Source of the DNA: QHXW01 sp963768075 | Lineage (GTDB): Bacteria > Acidobacteriota > Terriglobia > Bryobacterales > Bryobacteraceae | Assembly (NCBI GenBank): GCA_963768075.1 | Contig: CAVYHD010000033.1 | Span: 1,139,025 to 1,203,024, forward strand | Length of the DNA: 64,000 bases | Direction of reading: 5' to 3' | Part shown: positions 26,895 through 36,235 of the stretch, one piece after another | Numbering within the stretch: position 1 is the stretch's first letter | How the letters are laid out: every line of letters starts with the position of its first letter | The notes under the pieces: model-generated | What the model was told of the DNA's origin: nothing | Seen by the model: only the letters and a program-made list of their open reading frames with translations | Database searches by the model: none | Program-made: the position numbers and the translations under genes

Positions 26895-27536
26895 TCATGG
26901 ACCAGTCCAGTCGAACGGAATATGCTTGCTTGAATTCGTCGTCCATTGAAACTTGAAGCCGAACGCATCGACGGAACAGCTCACTGATTTGCCCCAGGTG
27001 ACGATCTGTCCCGGCCCGGTTTCGGAGCCTGGGGGATTCATGAGCTGCGGATATTTGTCGGGCAGGCTCGTCGGGCCGGTCAAGGCCCTAGCCCAGGCTT
27101 TGACTTTGCCGGCGATCTCGGTCCCCCAATGGGAACAGTCCGGCGCGATCTCAAAGGTGATCCGTGCGCGTTCCACGCCTCGGACCTGCCGGCCTTCTGC
27201 AAACAGTGCAGCGACGAGGGCGGGAAATCCTCCGACATGACCGCCGAAGATGCGGGGTAGCACCTCTGCTTGGCGCTCGTCGGCGCGTTCGTCGATGAAG
27301 ACGCCGGCGGTCCCCTTGGCCTTTCCTGCCCAGAGATCGCCTTCCCATCTTCCTACTCGGACGAAGCTCAGATCGTCGAGATTGATATCTCCGTAGTGAC
27401 CACGTCGGATGTGCCAGAACAGGACCGAGTCGCAGACGCCGTTGTCCGGAGCTTGGGCGAAAGTGCAGGGGCAGGCGACGGCGCAGCTGCAATTATCGAA
27501 CCAATCTCCAGTGATCTGCCAGTTTGGGACCTGGGC
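26895..27536 (-). CDS. DUF1326 protein, copy 2
   Basis: A 213-residue paralogue of the 26105 product. ATG 27536, rather than GTG 27551, because GGAG lies ten bases upstream of it. The motif NCSCAVACPCTF (C17, C19, C23, C25) and the next Cys at 36 keep the spacing of copy 1. Shared are GHYGDINLDDLSFVRVGRWE and GTAGVFIDERADERQAEVL. It lies 154 bp upstream of copy 1 on the same strand, so the three genes probably form one operon or two coupled units. Confidence 0.86.
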   Translation of the reverse strand, partial: AQVPNWQITGDWFDNCSCAVACPCTFAQAPDNGVCDSVLFWHIRRGHYGDINLDDLSFVRVGRWEGDLWAGKAKGTAGVFIDERADERQAEVLPRIFGGHVGGFPALVAALFAEGRQVRGVERARITFEIAPDCSHWGTEIAGKVKAWARALTGPTSLPDKYPQLMNPPGSETGPGQIVTWGKSVSCSVDAFGFKFQWTTNSSKHIPFDWTGP

Positions 27537-27910
27537 CATGAGAAACTCCACTCGCCTTTGGGGACGTTCTTCAACCCTGCAGATCGCTATTCCCTAACTT
27601 CCATATGGCGCAGGGGCGTTCTTGTAAGCGCCGAGACGTCTCAAATTGATATTGTACGGATCCACCGATGAAAACCCAACTTCATCTCAAATCCTACTGC
27701 GGTTGGCAAACATACAGGCAACCCTAACACCTCTGAGGATGCAATTAAGCCGTGCCGCCCGGACGGAGCCGTGCATTGGCTGTTCCACTAGAAAAATTCG
27801 ACGGTAACACTTGGCAGCTGTCCGCGAGGTGATCTGGGGGTCCGGCAGCTGACGTCGAGCATATTGCGGATGCGAGTTGCCGGTGACGCCAGCCAGCCGG
27901 TCGCGTCGCA
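27537..27910. other. Intergenic region
   Basis: 374 bp between the yedK gene end and the DUF1326 operon start. No gene or strong structure seen; must hold the DUF1326 promoter. Confidence 0.4.
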
Positions 27911-28600
27911 CTACGCGGCAACCAATTCCACCTTATCGATGAGCGTCGAGTCGTTGTCGTCGGCGCGCGAGCTGTTCACGCGTTTGGATACCGGCCATTT
28001 TTGTAGAAGGTCATTTGGCGCCGGCTTGAGCAGTTCGACGCCGGCCTCACCATTTAGCCAAGGCTCAAAATCGCTTTCCGCAAGCAGCGCAGGCATCCGA
28101 TCGTGCACTTCGCCGACGATGACGTTCGGTTCGGTGATTATCATGGCGCATGACTTCAGCGGCTCGCCCGTCTCGCGGTCCTTCCACTGGTCCCAAATGC
28201 CCGCGATCGTGAGCGCCGGAGATCCGTCACGTGCGGTGAAATACCACGGCTGCTTGCCGCCGCGCGTGTCTTGCCACTCGTAATAACCGGATACCGGTAT
28301 GAGACAGCGCGAGCGCTTGAACGCGTCGCGGAAGACAGGCTTTGTCGTGACCGTCTCGGCGCGCGCATTGAAGGTTGCCATTCGCAATTCCTTGAGCGGC
28401 TTGCTCCACCATGACGGAACAAGTCCCCACCGCATGCGACTATATTTGCGCGTTCCGTCTCGCTCGGTCACCACGTCGATTGGATCGGTGGGGCAGCCGT
28501 TGAAACGCGGCCGAAGATTATGTGGAGGCCCGGCAAGCGTCAGTCGATAAAGCGCGACGATCTCTGCCCAAGTCAGTTTGTTTGTATAGCGTCCGCACAT
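27911..28600 (-). CDS. yedK: SRAP/YedK family protein (HMCES-like, abasic-site DNA-protein crosslinker)
   Basis: A 229-residue protein that shields abasic sites in single-stranded DNA by a thiazolidine link from its N-terminal Cys. MCGRY gives the catalytic C2 after Met removal. Other key parts are FNARAETV (Asn), CLIPVSGYYEWQ (Glu) and VHDRMPALL (His). Length is normal. It follows the Zn-ribbon-like gene by 12 bp in an operon that begins near a LexA box (29068-29082), which fits SOS control. Start ATG 28600. Confidence 0.93.
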   Translation of the reverse strand: MCGRYTNKLTWAEIVALYRLTLAGPPHNLRPRFNGCPTDPIDVVTERDGTRKYSRMRWGLVPSWWSKPLKELRMATFNARAETVTTKPVFRDAFKRSRCLIPVSGYYEWQDTRGGKQPWYFTARDGSPALTIAGIWDQWKDRETGEPLKSCAMIITEPNVIVGEVHDRMPALLAESDFEPWLNGEAGVELLKPAPNDLLQKWPVSKRVNSSRADDNDSTLIDKVELVAA

Positions 28601-28612
28601 CTTCTTGGTGCC

Positions 28613-28816
28613 TCAGTGCACCGGACCCTTGTCGACATCAAAGCGCGGCGTAAAGCCCTGCGGCATCGCCGGCCGCTCGCCTTCCTTGGGCACGTTGCAG
28701 ACGGAGCACGGCATACCGGGTTCGCCGCATCGGCAGGCGTTCGGATGATCGTTCCAAGGTCGATCGGCGTGCGCCTCACAAACCCAGCGCGTGTCTTGGC
28801 AGTTCGGGCAGGTCAT
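28613..28816 (-). CDS. Zn-ribbon-like small protein
   Basis: A 67-residue protein with MTCPNCQDTRWVCEAHADRP, then CRCGEPGMPCSVC: seven cysteines as CxxC, C, CxC and CxxC, plus His. This suggests one or two zinc sites. The ATG at 28816 overlaps the TGA of the upstream gene (ATGA), so translation is coupled, and yedK follows 12 bp later. The small protein might assist DNA-damage functions; inference from the operon. Confidence 0.75.
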   Translation of the reverse strand: MTCPNCQDTRWVCEAHADRPWNDHPNACRCGEPGMPCSVCNVPKEGERPAMPQGFTPRFDVDKGPVH

Positions 28817-28992
28817 TGGTCCCGCAGCGCGATCAAACGCTCTTGATCTCCCGGCGGGATTTCAAATTGCTCGATTGCCACTTTTATCGCGCTCTCTTCG
28901 TCCGGCGCATCAACAAGTCCGATAAATCGAGCCGGCGTTGCCTTGAGGCGCACTATCTGCCACCGCGGCAGCTTACTCTTACGCTTAGCCAT
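28813..28992 (-). CDS. 59-residue basic protein, first gene of the yedK operon
   Basis: From ATG at 28992, the product reads MAKRKSKLPRWQIVRLKATP, then ARFIGLVDAPDEESAIKVAI and EQFEIPPGDQERLIALRDQ. Similar short proteins with a WQIxRLKxTPAxxIGxVxAPDE pattern are common in Bradyrhizobium and unassigned. The stop overlaps the next start in ATGA. Its start is 76 bp from the LexA box and it is divergent to the gene at 29085. Confidence 0.72.
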   Translation of the reverse strand: MAKRKSKLPRWQIVRLKATPARFIGLVDAPDEESAIKVAIEQFEIPPGDQERLIALRDQ

Positions 28993-29067
28993 GCCCGATA
29001 ATATGGCGCCTTGTCGCCGCTTCGCGAAGGCCCCACAACCCGTAGCGGCTTGACTCCCCGGCCGAGC

Positions 29068-29082
29068 GTTCTCATTCTGTTC
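29068..29082. promoter_or_regulatory. LexA box (alphaproteobacterial SOS box)
   Basis: GTTC-N7-GTTC exactly as in the alphaproteobacterial LexA consensus. It lies between two divergent transcription units: the operon that ends in yedK (starts 28992) and the gene at 29085, whose ATG is only 2 bp away, so LexA bound here would block that gene too. Confidence 0.65.
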
Positions 29083-29084
29083 TC

Positions 29085-29444
29085 ATGACTGAATCTGCGG
29101 ACGGCGATGGCCAGCTGCACACGCTTGGCCCGCTCGAGCGGCTGCGTGCCGAGTGCAAGACCCTTTGGGGTACGTCCTCGGAGCTCTATTTTCGCGTGGA
29201 CGAATTATTGCGCGAAATCGCGAATCCGAACCTGCACGACATCCCCACGAACCTGCCGTTTCGCGTCGAGATGTGGGACCGCCACGACCAGCATATCCGC
29301 TGGGTCATCTCGGCTTCGTCGAGCGTCTCGATCGGCCACGCCGCGCTTGATGTGGCGGTCGCCAACTTTCCAAGCGAGCGCTTCACCCTGCGCAATCGCG
29401 CGCGGGTCATTCGTGAGTACAACCCCGAAGTTCGATCGCTGTAG
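29085..29444 (+). CDS. Protein of unknown function, 119 residues, next to a LexA box
   Basis: ATG at 29085. The first part is helical (LERLRAECKTLWGTSSELYF, RVDELLREIANPN); the second half (about 60-115) reads RVEMWDRHDQHIRWVISASS and AALDVAVANFPSERFTLRNR, a pattern I know from unassigned rhizobial proteins. There is no clear ribosome site because the LexA box occupies that place; a later start cannot be ruled out. If the ATG is right, transcription would start inside or just before the box. Confidence 0.65.
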   Translation: MTESADGDGQLHTLGPLERLRAECKTLWGTSSELYFRVDELLREIANPNLHDIPTNLPFRVEMWDRHDQHIRWVISASSSVSIGHAALDVAVANFPSERFTLRNRARVIREYNPEVRSL

Positions 29445-29461
29445 ATCGCGTGGAGATGCCG

Positions 29462-30064
29462 ATGAAGCTGTACGTCACGTACACCTCACCGTACGCGCGG
29501 CTGGCCCGCATTTTTGTCGTAGAGAAGGCACTCGAGGATCGCGTTGAGATTATCGAGGCGAAAACGCGAACCCCCGGCAGCCCTTATTATCAGATCAACC
29601 CCTCTGGCCGCGTACCGTATCTCGTCGACGAGAGCGGCCTTGGCATGGAGGACAGTCAGCTCATCTGTGCATATCTTGATAGTCTCGACGGTCAGCCTCG
29701 GTTCCACGACCCGCTACGCGGACAAGACTGGGCTTATCTCCGGCTCGAGTTCGCGGCGCGCAGCATGTGCGAAGGCATCGCGGTATGGGCACGCGAAATG
29801 AGTTGACCTGAGAGCGAGCGTTCGCCCACCGTCCTTGCTCACGAAGCTGCCCGCAGCCAGCGCATGGCGGATGCTTTTGAGGGCTATGTGGCCGACCCGC
29901 TGATGCAGAGGGCACCCGGCATGGCACACTTGATCCTCGCAGTGGCTGTCGAGATGTCCCGTAAGCGCGGCCTAGGTGATCTCGCCAACGACCGCCCGCA
30001 GCTCGCTTCCTGGATGCGCTCTATGTCAGACCTGCCGTCAATGCAAAAGACGGCCCCACCGTAA
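29462..30064 (+). pseudogene. Glutathione S-transferase, one frameshift
   Basis: Would conjugate glutathione to electrophiles in the cytoplasm. ATG at 29462 (GGAG upstream). The thioredoxin-like N-terminal domain is intact: MKLYVTYTSPYARLARIFVV, the cis-Pro in GRVPYLVDE and EDSQLICAYLD. Near 29795 the frame breaks (stop TGA at 29804); a second frame continues with SERSPTVLAHEAARSQRMAD and the helical C-terminal domain to 30064. One indel explains the break. Confidence 0.75.
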
Positions 30065-30352
30065 AGCCAAAATCGCCGCAGCCGGTAGAAAAGGGAACTC
30101 TAGTTTGGCGGTGTGTTGTGTCGCCTAATGGCCGGCCCTTAGCGACGGATCACGTTTTGATGGGTGACGGTCGTTGTCGAAGCGAAGCGGACGTGTATGA
30201 ACCTTCACCCTTGACCTGTTCGGTCGAAAATGACCCTCAACGAACATTCTTTGCGTTCGCCATAGTCATCACGCCTTCGCCGGTACTACGTTATAATGTC
30301 GGGGACCTTGGCAGCCCTCAGATCAGTCACGTTGCAGAGTCGGGAGAGCGAG

Positions 30353-31753
30353 ATGAATAGAAGCACGCTTGCTTTGATACTCGGCCTTATTTCTTTGCCC
30401 GTCCTTTCCCTCACCGCGCAAGCACAAAGCATCGTCAACGAGCAAGAGGCGCAATCTATTGCGACGGATGCCTACATCTACTTCTACCCACTCGTCTTGA
30501 TGGACATTAGTCGGAAGCAATTCACGAACATCCAGCCGGGGAAGGAATTTGGCAAAGGCCCGATGAACATGTTCGTGAACGTGCCAGAGTATCCGCCTGC
30601 CGATTTCAAAGGGGTCGTGCGCTCGAATTTCGACACGCTCTATTCAATAGCGTGGCTCGATCTAACCAAGGAACCGCAAGTCGTCTCGGCACCGGACGCG
30701 AACGGCCGGTTCTACCTGTTGCCGATGCTGGACATGTGGACGGACGTGTTCGCATCGCCGGGTTGGCGCACCACAGGAACGCAAGCGGGTAATTTCCTCG
30801 TCACGCCACCGGGCTGGAACGGAACAGCACCGGCAGGATTTGCGCAAATCGGAGCGCCCACTACCTACGTCTGGATCATTGGCCGCACCAAGACTGACGG
30901 GCCGCCCGATTACGATGCGGTTCACAAAATTCAGGCCGGTTACAAGGTCACGCCACTTTCGCAATGGGGCAAGCCGCCCGTGCCGGTCGAAGTGAAGATC
31001 GATGCGAGCATCGACATGAAGACGCCGCCGAAAACACAGGTCGACACCATGAAGGGCGGCGATTTCTTCGCCTATGCGGCTGAGCTTCTCAAGCTGCAAC
31101 CGCCGCACATCACCGATGAACCGATCATCGCACAGCTGAAGCGGATCGGCATCGAGCCGGGCAAGAGCTTCGATATTGGCAAGGTCGATCCCACGGTGAA
31201 GCAGGCGCTAGAGAATGCCCCAGCGGCTGGGCAGAGCCTGATGGCATGGAAGTTGCCAACACTTGCCCGGGTTGCGAACTACTGGTCAATGAACACCGAC
31301 ACGATGGGTGTGTACGGCAATTATTATCTCAAGCGAGCCATTGTCGCACAGATTGGTCTCGGTGCGAACCTGCCGGAAGATGCGATCTACCCAATCAACC
31401 TCGCCGACGAAACCGGCAAGCCGCTCGACGGTGCGAGCAAATACATCATCCACTTCGACAAAGGCTCTACACCGCCGGTGAATGCCTTTTGGTCGCTCAC
31501 GCTCTACGACAGTGACGGCTTTCAGGTTGCGAACAGCCTCAATCGCTTTGCGGTTAGCAGTTGGATGCCATTCAAATATAATTCGGACGGCTCTCTCGAC
31601 ATTTACTTCCAGCACGAGAGTCCGGGGACGGACAAAGAGGCTAACTGGCTTCCCGCACCGAAGGGGCCGTTCAATTTGACGATGCGGCTGTACGGCCCGA
31701 AATCCGATGCGCTTACCGGCAAGTGGAACCCGCCGCCGATCACAAAAAATTAG
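30353..31753 (+). CDS. Exported DUF1254/DUF1214 protein
   Basis: A 466-residue periplasmic protein. ATG at 30353 follows GGGAGAG, and the signal peptide is MNRSTLALILGLISLPVLSL with cleavage near TAQAQS. The DUF1254 domain (about 35-160) has AYIYFYPLVLMD, NFDTLYSIAWLDLTKEPQV and FYLLPMLDMWTDVFASPG. The DUF1214 domain (about 345-455) has NAFWSLTLYDSDGF and DIYFQHESPG. The role of the family is unknown. Likely monocistronic: a strong hairpin follows its stop. Confidence 0.9.
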   Translation: MNRSTLALILGLISLPVLSLTAQAQSIVNEQEAQSIATDAYIYFYPLVLMDISRKQFTNIQPGKEFGKGPMNMFVNVPEYPPADFKGVVRSNFDTLYSIAWLDLTKEPQVVSAPDANGRFYLLPMLDMWTDVFASPGWRTTGTQAGNFLVTPPGWNGTAPAGFAQIGAPTTYVWIIGRTKTDGPPDYDAVHKIQAGYKVTPLSQWGKPPVPVEVKIDASIDMKTPPKTQVDTMKGGDFFAYAAELLKLQPPHITDEPIIAQLKRIGIEPGKSFDIGKVDPTVKQALENAPAAGQSLMAWKLPTLARVANYWSMNTDTMGVYGNYYLKRAIVAQIGLGANLPEDAIYPINLADETGKPLDGASKYIIHFDKGSTPPVNAFWSLTLYDSDGFQVANSLNRFAVSSWMPFKYNSDGSLDIYFQHESPGTDKEANWLPAPKGPFNLTMRLYGPKSDALTGKWNPPPITKN

Positions 31754-31782
31754 GCCGCGTCGAACCTGATGGCTCAGTGAGA

Positions 31783-31824
31783 ATAACGCGAGCACCGACG
31801 AATACATGTCGGTGCTCGCGTTAT
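31783..31824. terminator. Very strong hairpin after the DUF1254 gene
   Basis: A 17-bp perfect stem (ATAACGCGAGCACCGAC and its complement) with an 8-base loop, 30 bp after the stop at 31753. Probable terminator. The IS1182 copy begins 17 bp further on. Confidence 0.75.
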
Positions 31825-31841
31825 GCCAAACGTCGCCTTCT

Positions 31842-33363
31842 GGCCGATTCTGTTGAAAAACTTACTGGTTGAAACGGTGAAAGCTGACTGATTTAGTCCT
31901 GTTGAGAGAGGCAGGAGCTGAGTCGATGATGGGACCACGGCAAGTCGAACAGGGTGTGCTGTTCTACAACTTCTCGCTCGATGCGCATGTGCCGGCGGAT
32001 CATTTGCTGAGGTCGATCGACCGCTTTGTCGAGCTGTCGGAACTGCGCCGCGAGTTGGCGCCGTTCTACAGCACGATGGGTCGGCCATCGATTGATCCGG
32101 AACTGATGATCCGGATGCTGATCGTGGGCTACTGCTTCGGTATCCGCTCCGAGCGGCGCCTATGTGAGGAAGTCCATCTCAATCTGGCGTACAGGTGGTT
32201 CTGCCGGCTCGGGCTTGACGGTGATGTGCCCGATCATTCCACCTTCTCGAAGAACCGGCATGGCCGTTTCCGCGAGAGCGATCTGCTCCGGCAAGTGTTT
32301 GAGACGGTCCTGCGGCGCTGCATTGGCGAGGGGCTGGTCGGCGGGGAAAGCTTTGCGGTCGACGCCAGCCTGATCAAGGCGGATGCCAATCGGCAGAACG
32401 GGATCGAGGGCGAGAAGGGGCTGCCGCCGGAAGCGACCGGCCGGGCGGTCAAAGAATATATGGCTGTGCTCGACGACGCAGCCTTCGGCGCTGCAACCGA
32501 TGTCGTGCCAAAGTTCGTCTCACCGGCCGATCCGGCGGCGCGATGGACCGGAGCCCATGGCGGACAAGCATTCTTCGCCTATTCGACCAACTACCTGATC
32601 GATGTCGACAACGCGATCATCGTTGATGTCGAAGCGACCACTGCGATCCGGCAGGCCGAGGTCCTGGCCGCAAAACGCATGATAGAACGCTCGATCGATT
32701 GCTTCGATCTTTATCCCGCCCGCCTCCTGGGCGACAGCGCCTACGGCTCAGCCGAGATGCTCGGATGGCTGGTCTACGAGCATGGCATCGAGCCACATGT
32801 GACCGTGTTCGATAAGTCCACACGCCAGGACGGCACCTTCTCACGCGAGGACTTCACCTACGACCCTGCCGGCGACGTCTATTCTTGCCCCGCCGGCAAG
32901 ATGCTAACCACGACTGGTTCACGTGTGGACGGAGCGACATTGCGTTACCGCGCGAGCAAGTATGACTGCGAAGCCTGCCGCCTAAAGCCCCGATGCTGTC
33001 CAAGGGAGCCTGCCCGCTACGTGCCGCGATCGATCTATGAAGGCGCCCGTGACATGGCACGCCAAATCGCAAGCTCGTGGGAAGGCCGCACCGCGCGACG
33101 ACTGCGCAAGAAGATCGAAATGCTGTTCGCCCATCTAAAGCGCATTCTCAGGCTTGATCGGCTCAGACTAAGAGGGCCTAATGGTGCGCGCGATGAGTTC
33201 CTTCTCGCAGCAACCGCCCAAAACCTCCGAAAGCTGGCGAAGCTGATACCGATGCCAAGCCCTCACCCAGCCTGAAACCATCAGCGGCTCGCAATCGATG
33301 GCCTTCGAATGGCCGGGCTGACTAATCTCAAATTACTCACGGACTTCTTCAACAAAATCGGCC
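31842..33363 (+). mobile_element. IS1182-family element, copy 1
   Basis: 1522 bp. Left end GGCCGATTCTGTTGAA and right end (reverse complement) GGCCGATTTTGTTGAA form imperfect terminal inverted repeats. It contains one transposase gene. I see no direct target duplication at the borders. It differs slightly from copies 2 and 3. Confidence 0.85.
31926..33275 (+). CDS. IS1182-family transposase, copy 1
   Basis: A 449-residue DDE transposase. It has the N-terminal DUF772-type domain (DHLLRSIDRFVELSELRREL, and a helical stretch with GLDGDVPDHSTFSKNR), and the DDE domain with VDASLIKADANR (D), LLGDSAYGSAEM (D), and a C-terminal KKIEMLFAHLKRILRLDRL (E). A zinc-type Cys group (CEACRLKPRCC) lies near 340. 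ATG ATG at 31926 with AGGAG upstream. Protein differs from copies 2 and 3 at three places (I/V, H/N, E/D). Confidence 0.93.
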   Translation: MMGPRQVEQGVLFYNFSLDAHVPADHLLRSIDRFVELSELRRELAPFYSTMGRPSIDPELMIRMLIVGYCFGIRSERRLCEEVHLNLAYRWFCRLGLDGDVPDHSTFSKNRHGRFRESDLLRQVFETVLRRCIGEGLVGGESFAVDASLIKADANRQNGIEGEKGLPPEATGRAVKEYMAVLDDAAFGAATDVVPKFVSPADPAARWTGAHGGQAFFAYSTNYLIDVDNAIIVDVEATTAIRQAEVLAAKRMIERSIDCFDLYPARLLGDSAYGSAEMLGWLVYEHGIEPHVTVFDKSTRQDGTFSREDFTYDPAGDVYSCPAGKMLTTTGSRVDGATLRYRASKYDCEACRLKPRCCPREPARYVPRSIYEGARDMARQIASSWEGRTARRLRKKIEMLFAHLKRILRLDRLRLRGPNGARDEFLLAATAQNLRKLAKLIPMPSPHPA

Positions 33364-33528
33364 CGTCGCGTCATTTCGGCAACACGTGGAAGTCGATATC
33401 GGGCGCATAGATGGGGTAATCGGCCGGCGTTCTTGTGGATAGCTGAAGATTTTGGGTGCTGCGCTTCAGGCTGATGGTGAAACGAGGTCCGTGTGAACGG
33501 CCTCAAGCATCAGAAGGAGAAGCGCAGC

Positions 33529-34560
33529 ATGGACCATTTTGCTGGACTGGACGTATCGGTCAAGGAGACCAGCGTCTGCATTGTGGATGACACAGGCAGG
33601 ATCGTTCGCGAGGTGAAGGTGGCGAGCGAGCCGGAAGCATTGTTGACGGTGCTGAAGAGCGCTTCCTACCGCTTCAAGCGAATTGGATTGGAAGCTGGAC
33701 CGCTGTCGCAATGGCTGTTCGGCGCTCTGGCCGAAGGAGAGTTACCTGTGGTCTGTGTCGAGACGCGGCACATGCAGGCGGTGCTGAAGGCGCAGATCAA
33801 CAAGACGGACCGCAACGATGCGCGCGGCATCGCGCAGATGATACGGGTGGGGCTTTACCGTCCGGTGCATGTGAAGACGTTACGCAGTCAGAAACTGCGA
33901 ATGCTGCTGACCCATCGCAAGCTTTTGCAGTCGAAGGCGATCGCCATCGAGAACGATCTGCGCGGTACTTTGCGTAACTTCGGCCTCAAGGTCGGAATGG
34001 TCGGCAAGGTGAAGTTCGAGGCCCGCATCAAGGAGCTGGTCGAGACCTTGCCCGACCTAGCTGTGCTGGTCGAACCGCTGCTGGTCGTCCGGCGGGCATT
34101 ACGCGAGCAGTTCGTCATCCTGCATCGCCGGTTGCTGGCCGTCGTGCGGGACGATGAAGTGTGCCGGCGCCTGATGACGACCCGGGTGTCGGCCCCGTTG
34201 TGGCGCTGACCTATCGCGCCACCGTCGACATTCCGGCTCGCTTCCGTAAATCGAAGTCCGTCGGGGCGGTGTTTGGGCTGACGTGCGCCAAGTATCAATC
34301 GGGCGAGGTGGATTGGGACGGCAGAATATCGCGCTGTGGAGATGAGATGATGCGGACGATGCTCTACGAAGCAGCTCAGGCTATGATGCGTTCCAAGAAA
34401 TGGTCCTGGCTCAAGGCCTGGGCGATGCAGATCGTCAGGCGCCGCGGGACGAAGAAGGCAATCGTCGCTGGCGCGTCGGTTGGCCGTAATCATGCACCGC
34501 ATATGGGTTGACGGCACCGAGTTCCGCTGGACCCGGGAACAAGCCGCGGCCGCAGCATGA
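33529..34560 (+). pseudogene. IS110-family transposase, two frameshifts
   Basis: ATG 33529 with GAAGGAGAA upstream. The RuvC-like DEDD part is intact (GLDVSVKETSVCIVDD, GLEAGPLSQWL and KTDRNDARGIAQM). Near 34180 the frame changes just before PGVGPVVALTYRATVD, the start of the Transposase_20 domain. A second shift near 34465 leads to LARRLAVIMHRIWVDGTEF and the stop at 34560. Probably inactive. Confidence 0.8.
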
Positions 34561-34834
34561 AAACCACGCGGGATCAAATCCAATAGGAGAAAACTCGAGC
34601 TCCACCGAGCGGTGGAATAATGTCCCTCGCGGGAAAGATGGATGAGGTGAGTTCGCATGTCCGCTTGGACCTGCCGTTCGTGAGACGGCAAGGCCGTGGC
34701 ATAGATTGTTCCACCTCGTTCTCGAATCCCATGATGGAAGGGCCTTGGCGCCAATTCCGAAGAGAAGCACGAGCCCGTGAGAGACATCGACACTGTACTG
34801 GTGGCGGATAGTCTGAAAGTGCTTGACCCCAATG

Positions 34835-35070
34835 TATGGACCCGCCGTGCGTTGCAAGAGAAAGCCGTGAGGCTGGGGTGTACGGTCTTGCACCAATGTA
34901 TCAGGCCTCGAATGGGAGCTCGTGCTCCGGACCATCATGGAAATCCGCACGCGTCCGACCTCATTAACGGCCATGCCTCGAAGGGCTCTTGGGGTCATCA
35001 GTTCTCGGGTGCGCTGGAAAGACCATTTCTCCATCTCTTCTGCTTCTCTCGCAGACCTCGGTGGGAAAAA
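34835..35070. repeat. Diverged repeated block P (relative of 40159-40395)
   Basis: This non-coding stretch aligns with block Q: TATGGACC at the start, CCATCATGGA in the middle, TTTCTCCATCTC and GCAGACCTCGG at the end. Both blocks lie directly past the stop codon of a minus-strand IS110 gene (35171 and 40461). They may be the element's end region or a common target. The rest of 34561-35170 holds no gene. Confidence 0.55.
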
Positions 35071-35170
35071 GATCGGGGTCTACATTGCGTTTCTCCTTGT
35101 GTTGAGCAGTTTTTTGGTTTGACCGGTGGCCGTTGCATCGTCCTTGACGATGACCAGCATAACGGCAAAC

Positions 35171-36235
35171 TCAACCGGCTTGGGGCGCGGTGCTCATCGA
35201 TCTGACCTCGAAGTTACGACCGCCATGGAGAACGCCCCAGGCGATGCGAGCTATTTTGTTGGCGAGCGCAATCGCTAGCTTGAACCGATTGAGCCGGCGA
35301 GCTGCAGCCTCGATCCAGGATTTGAGGCCATGCTTCTCCCAGCTCTGTGGGCGCAGGAGGACGGCACGGGCTGCCTGGACGAACAGCATCCGCAAGTAGC
35401 GATTGCCGCGTTTGGAGATCGGCCCGAGGACGGTGCGCCCGCCGGTTGACATCTGTCGCGGCACGAGACCGAGCCAAGCGCCGAAATCTCTGCCCTTGGA
35501 GAATACGTCGCCGCTGCCGATCGCGGCGACTGTTGCGGTCGAGATGATCGGGCCAATGCCCGGCACCGTCATGAGGCGCTTGGCACCATCATCCTGCTCG
35601 GACAACGTCTCGATCTCGTTCGACACGGTCGCGATGCGAGTATCGAGATAGCGCCAGTCCGTACAAAGGTCCTCGATCATGTGGATCATGCGGGGCGACA
35701 GCTTGTCGGTCATGGCGAGAACATTGGGCATCGCGGTGCGCAGCGCCCGCAGCCCCTGGCGCACCGCAATGCCGCGCTCGAGCAGGAAGGCGCGGATCTG
35801 GTTGATCACGCTGGTGCGCTGGCAAACTAGCCGTTCGCGCACGCGATGCAGCCCCTGAAGATCAAGTTGTTCGACCGTTTTGATGGCGACAAACTTCATG
35901 GTGGGACGCAGCACCGCCTCGGCAATCGCTTCCGCGTCGCGGAAGTCGTTCTTCTGTCCCTTCGAATACGGCCGGACATACCGGGCAGGCATCAGCCGCG
36001 CATCGTGGCCGAGCGCCTTGAGTTGCCAACTCAGGTGATGCGCCCCGACGCGCGCCTCCATGCCGATGAGGCAAGGCAGCATGTTGGCGAGCCGAGTGTC
36101 GACCTGGCTGCGCGACAACTTCTGGCGCAGGGCGATGGCGCCGATCTTGTCGAAGCCGACGAGGTGGAACGTGTTCTTGCCGATGTCGATGCCGATTGTC
36201 GCAACGGCTTCAAGGCCGGTGGTCTTGCGTGGCAT
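35171..36235 (-). CDS. IS110-family transposase, intact
   Basis: A 354-residue DEDD recombinase. ATG at 36235 (AGGAGC upstream) is preferred to the longer frame. Catalytic residues D17 (IGIDIGKNTFHL), E60 (GMEAR), D97 and D100 (KNDFRDAEA). The C-terminal Transposase_20 domain begins LMTVPGIGPIISTATVAAIG and has GLVPRQMSTGGR with the probable catalytic Ser. About 60% identical to the product of 40461. In such elements a guide (bridge) RNA comes from the non-coding end; the ~100 bp upstream are candidates. Confidence 0.9.
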   Translation of the reverse strand: MPRKTTGLEAVATIGIDIGKNTFHLVGFDKIGAIALRQKLSRSQVDTRLANMLPCLIGMEARVGAHHLSWQLKALGHDARLMPARYVRPYSKGQKNDFRDAEAIAEAVLRPTMKFVAIKTVEQLDLQGLHRVRERLVCQRTSVINQIRAFLLERGIAVRQGLRALRTAMPNVLAMTDKLSPRMIHMIEDLCTDWRYLDTRIATVSNEIETLSEQDDGAKRLMTVPGIGPIISTATVAAIGSGDVFSKGRDFGAWLGLVPRQMSTGGRTVLGPISKRGNRYLRMLFVQAARAVLLRPQSWEKHGLKSWIEAAARRLNRFKLAIALANKIARIAWGVLHGGRNFEVRSMSTAPQAG

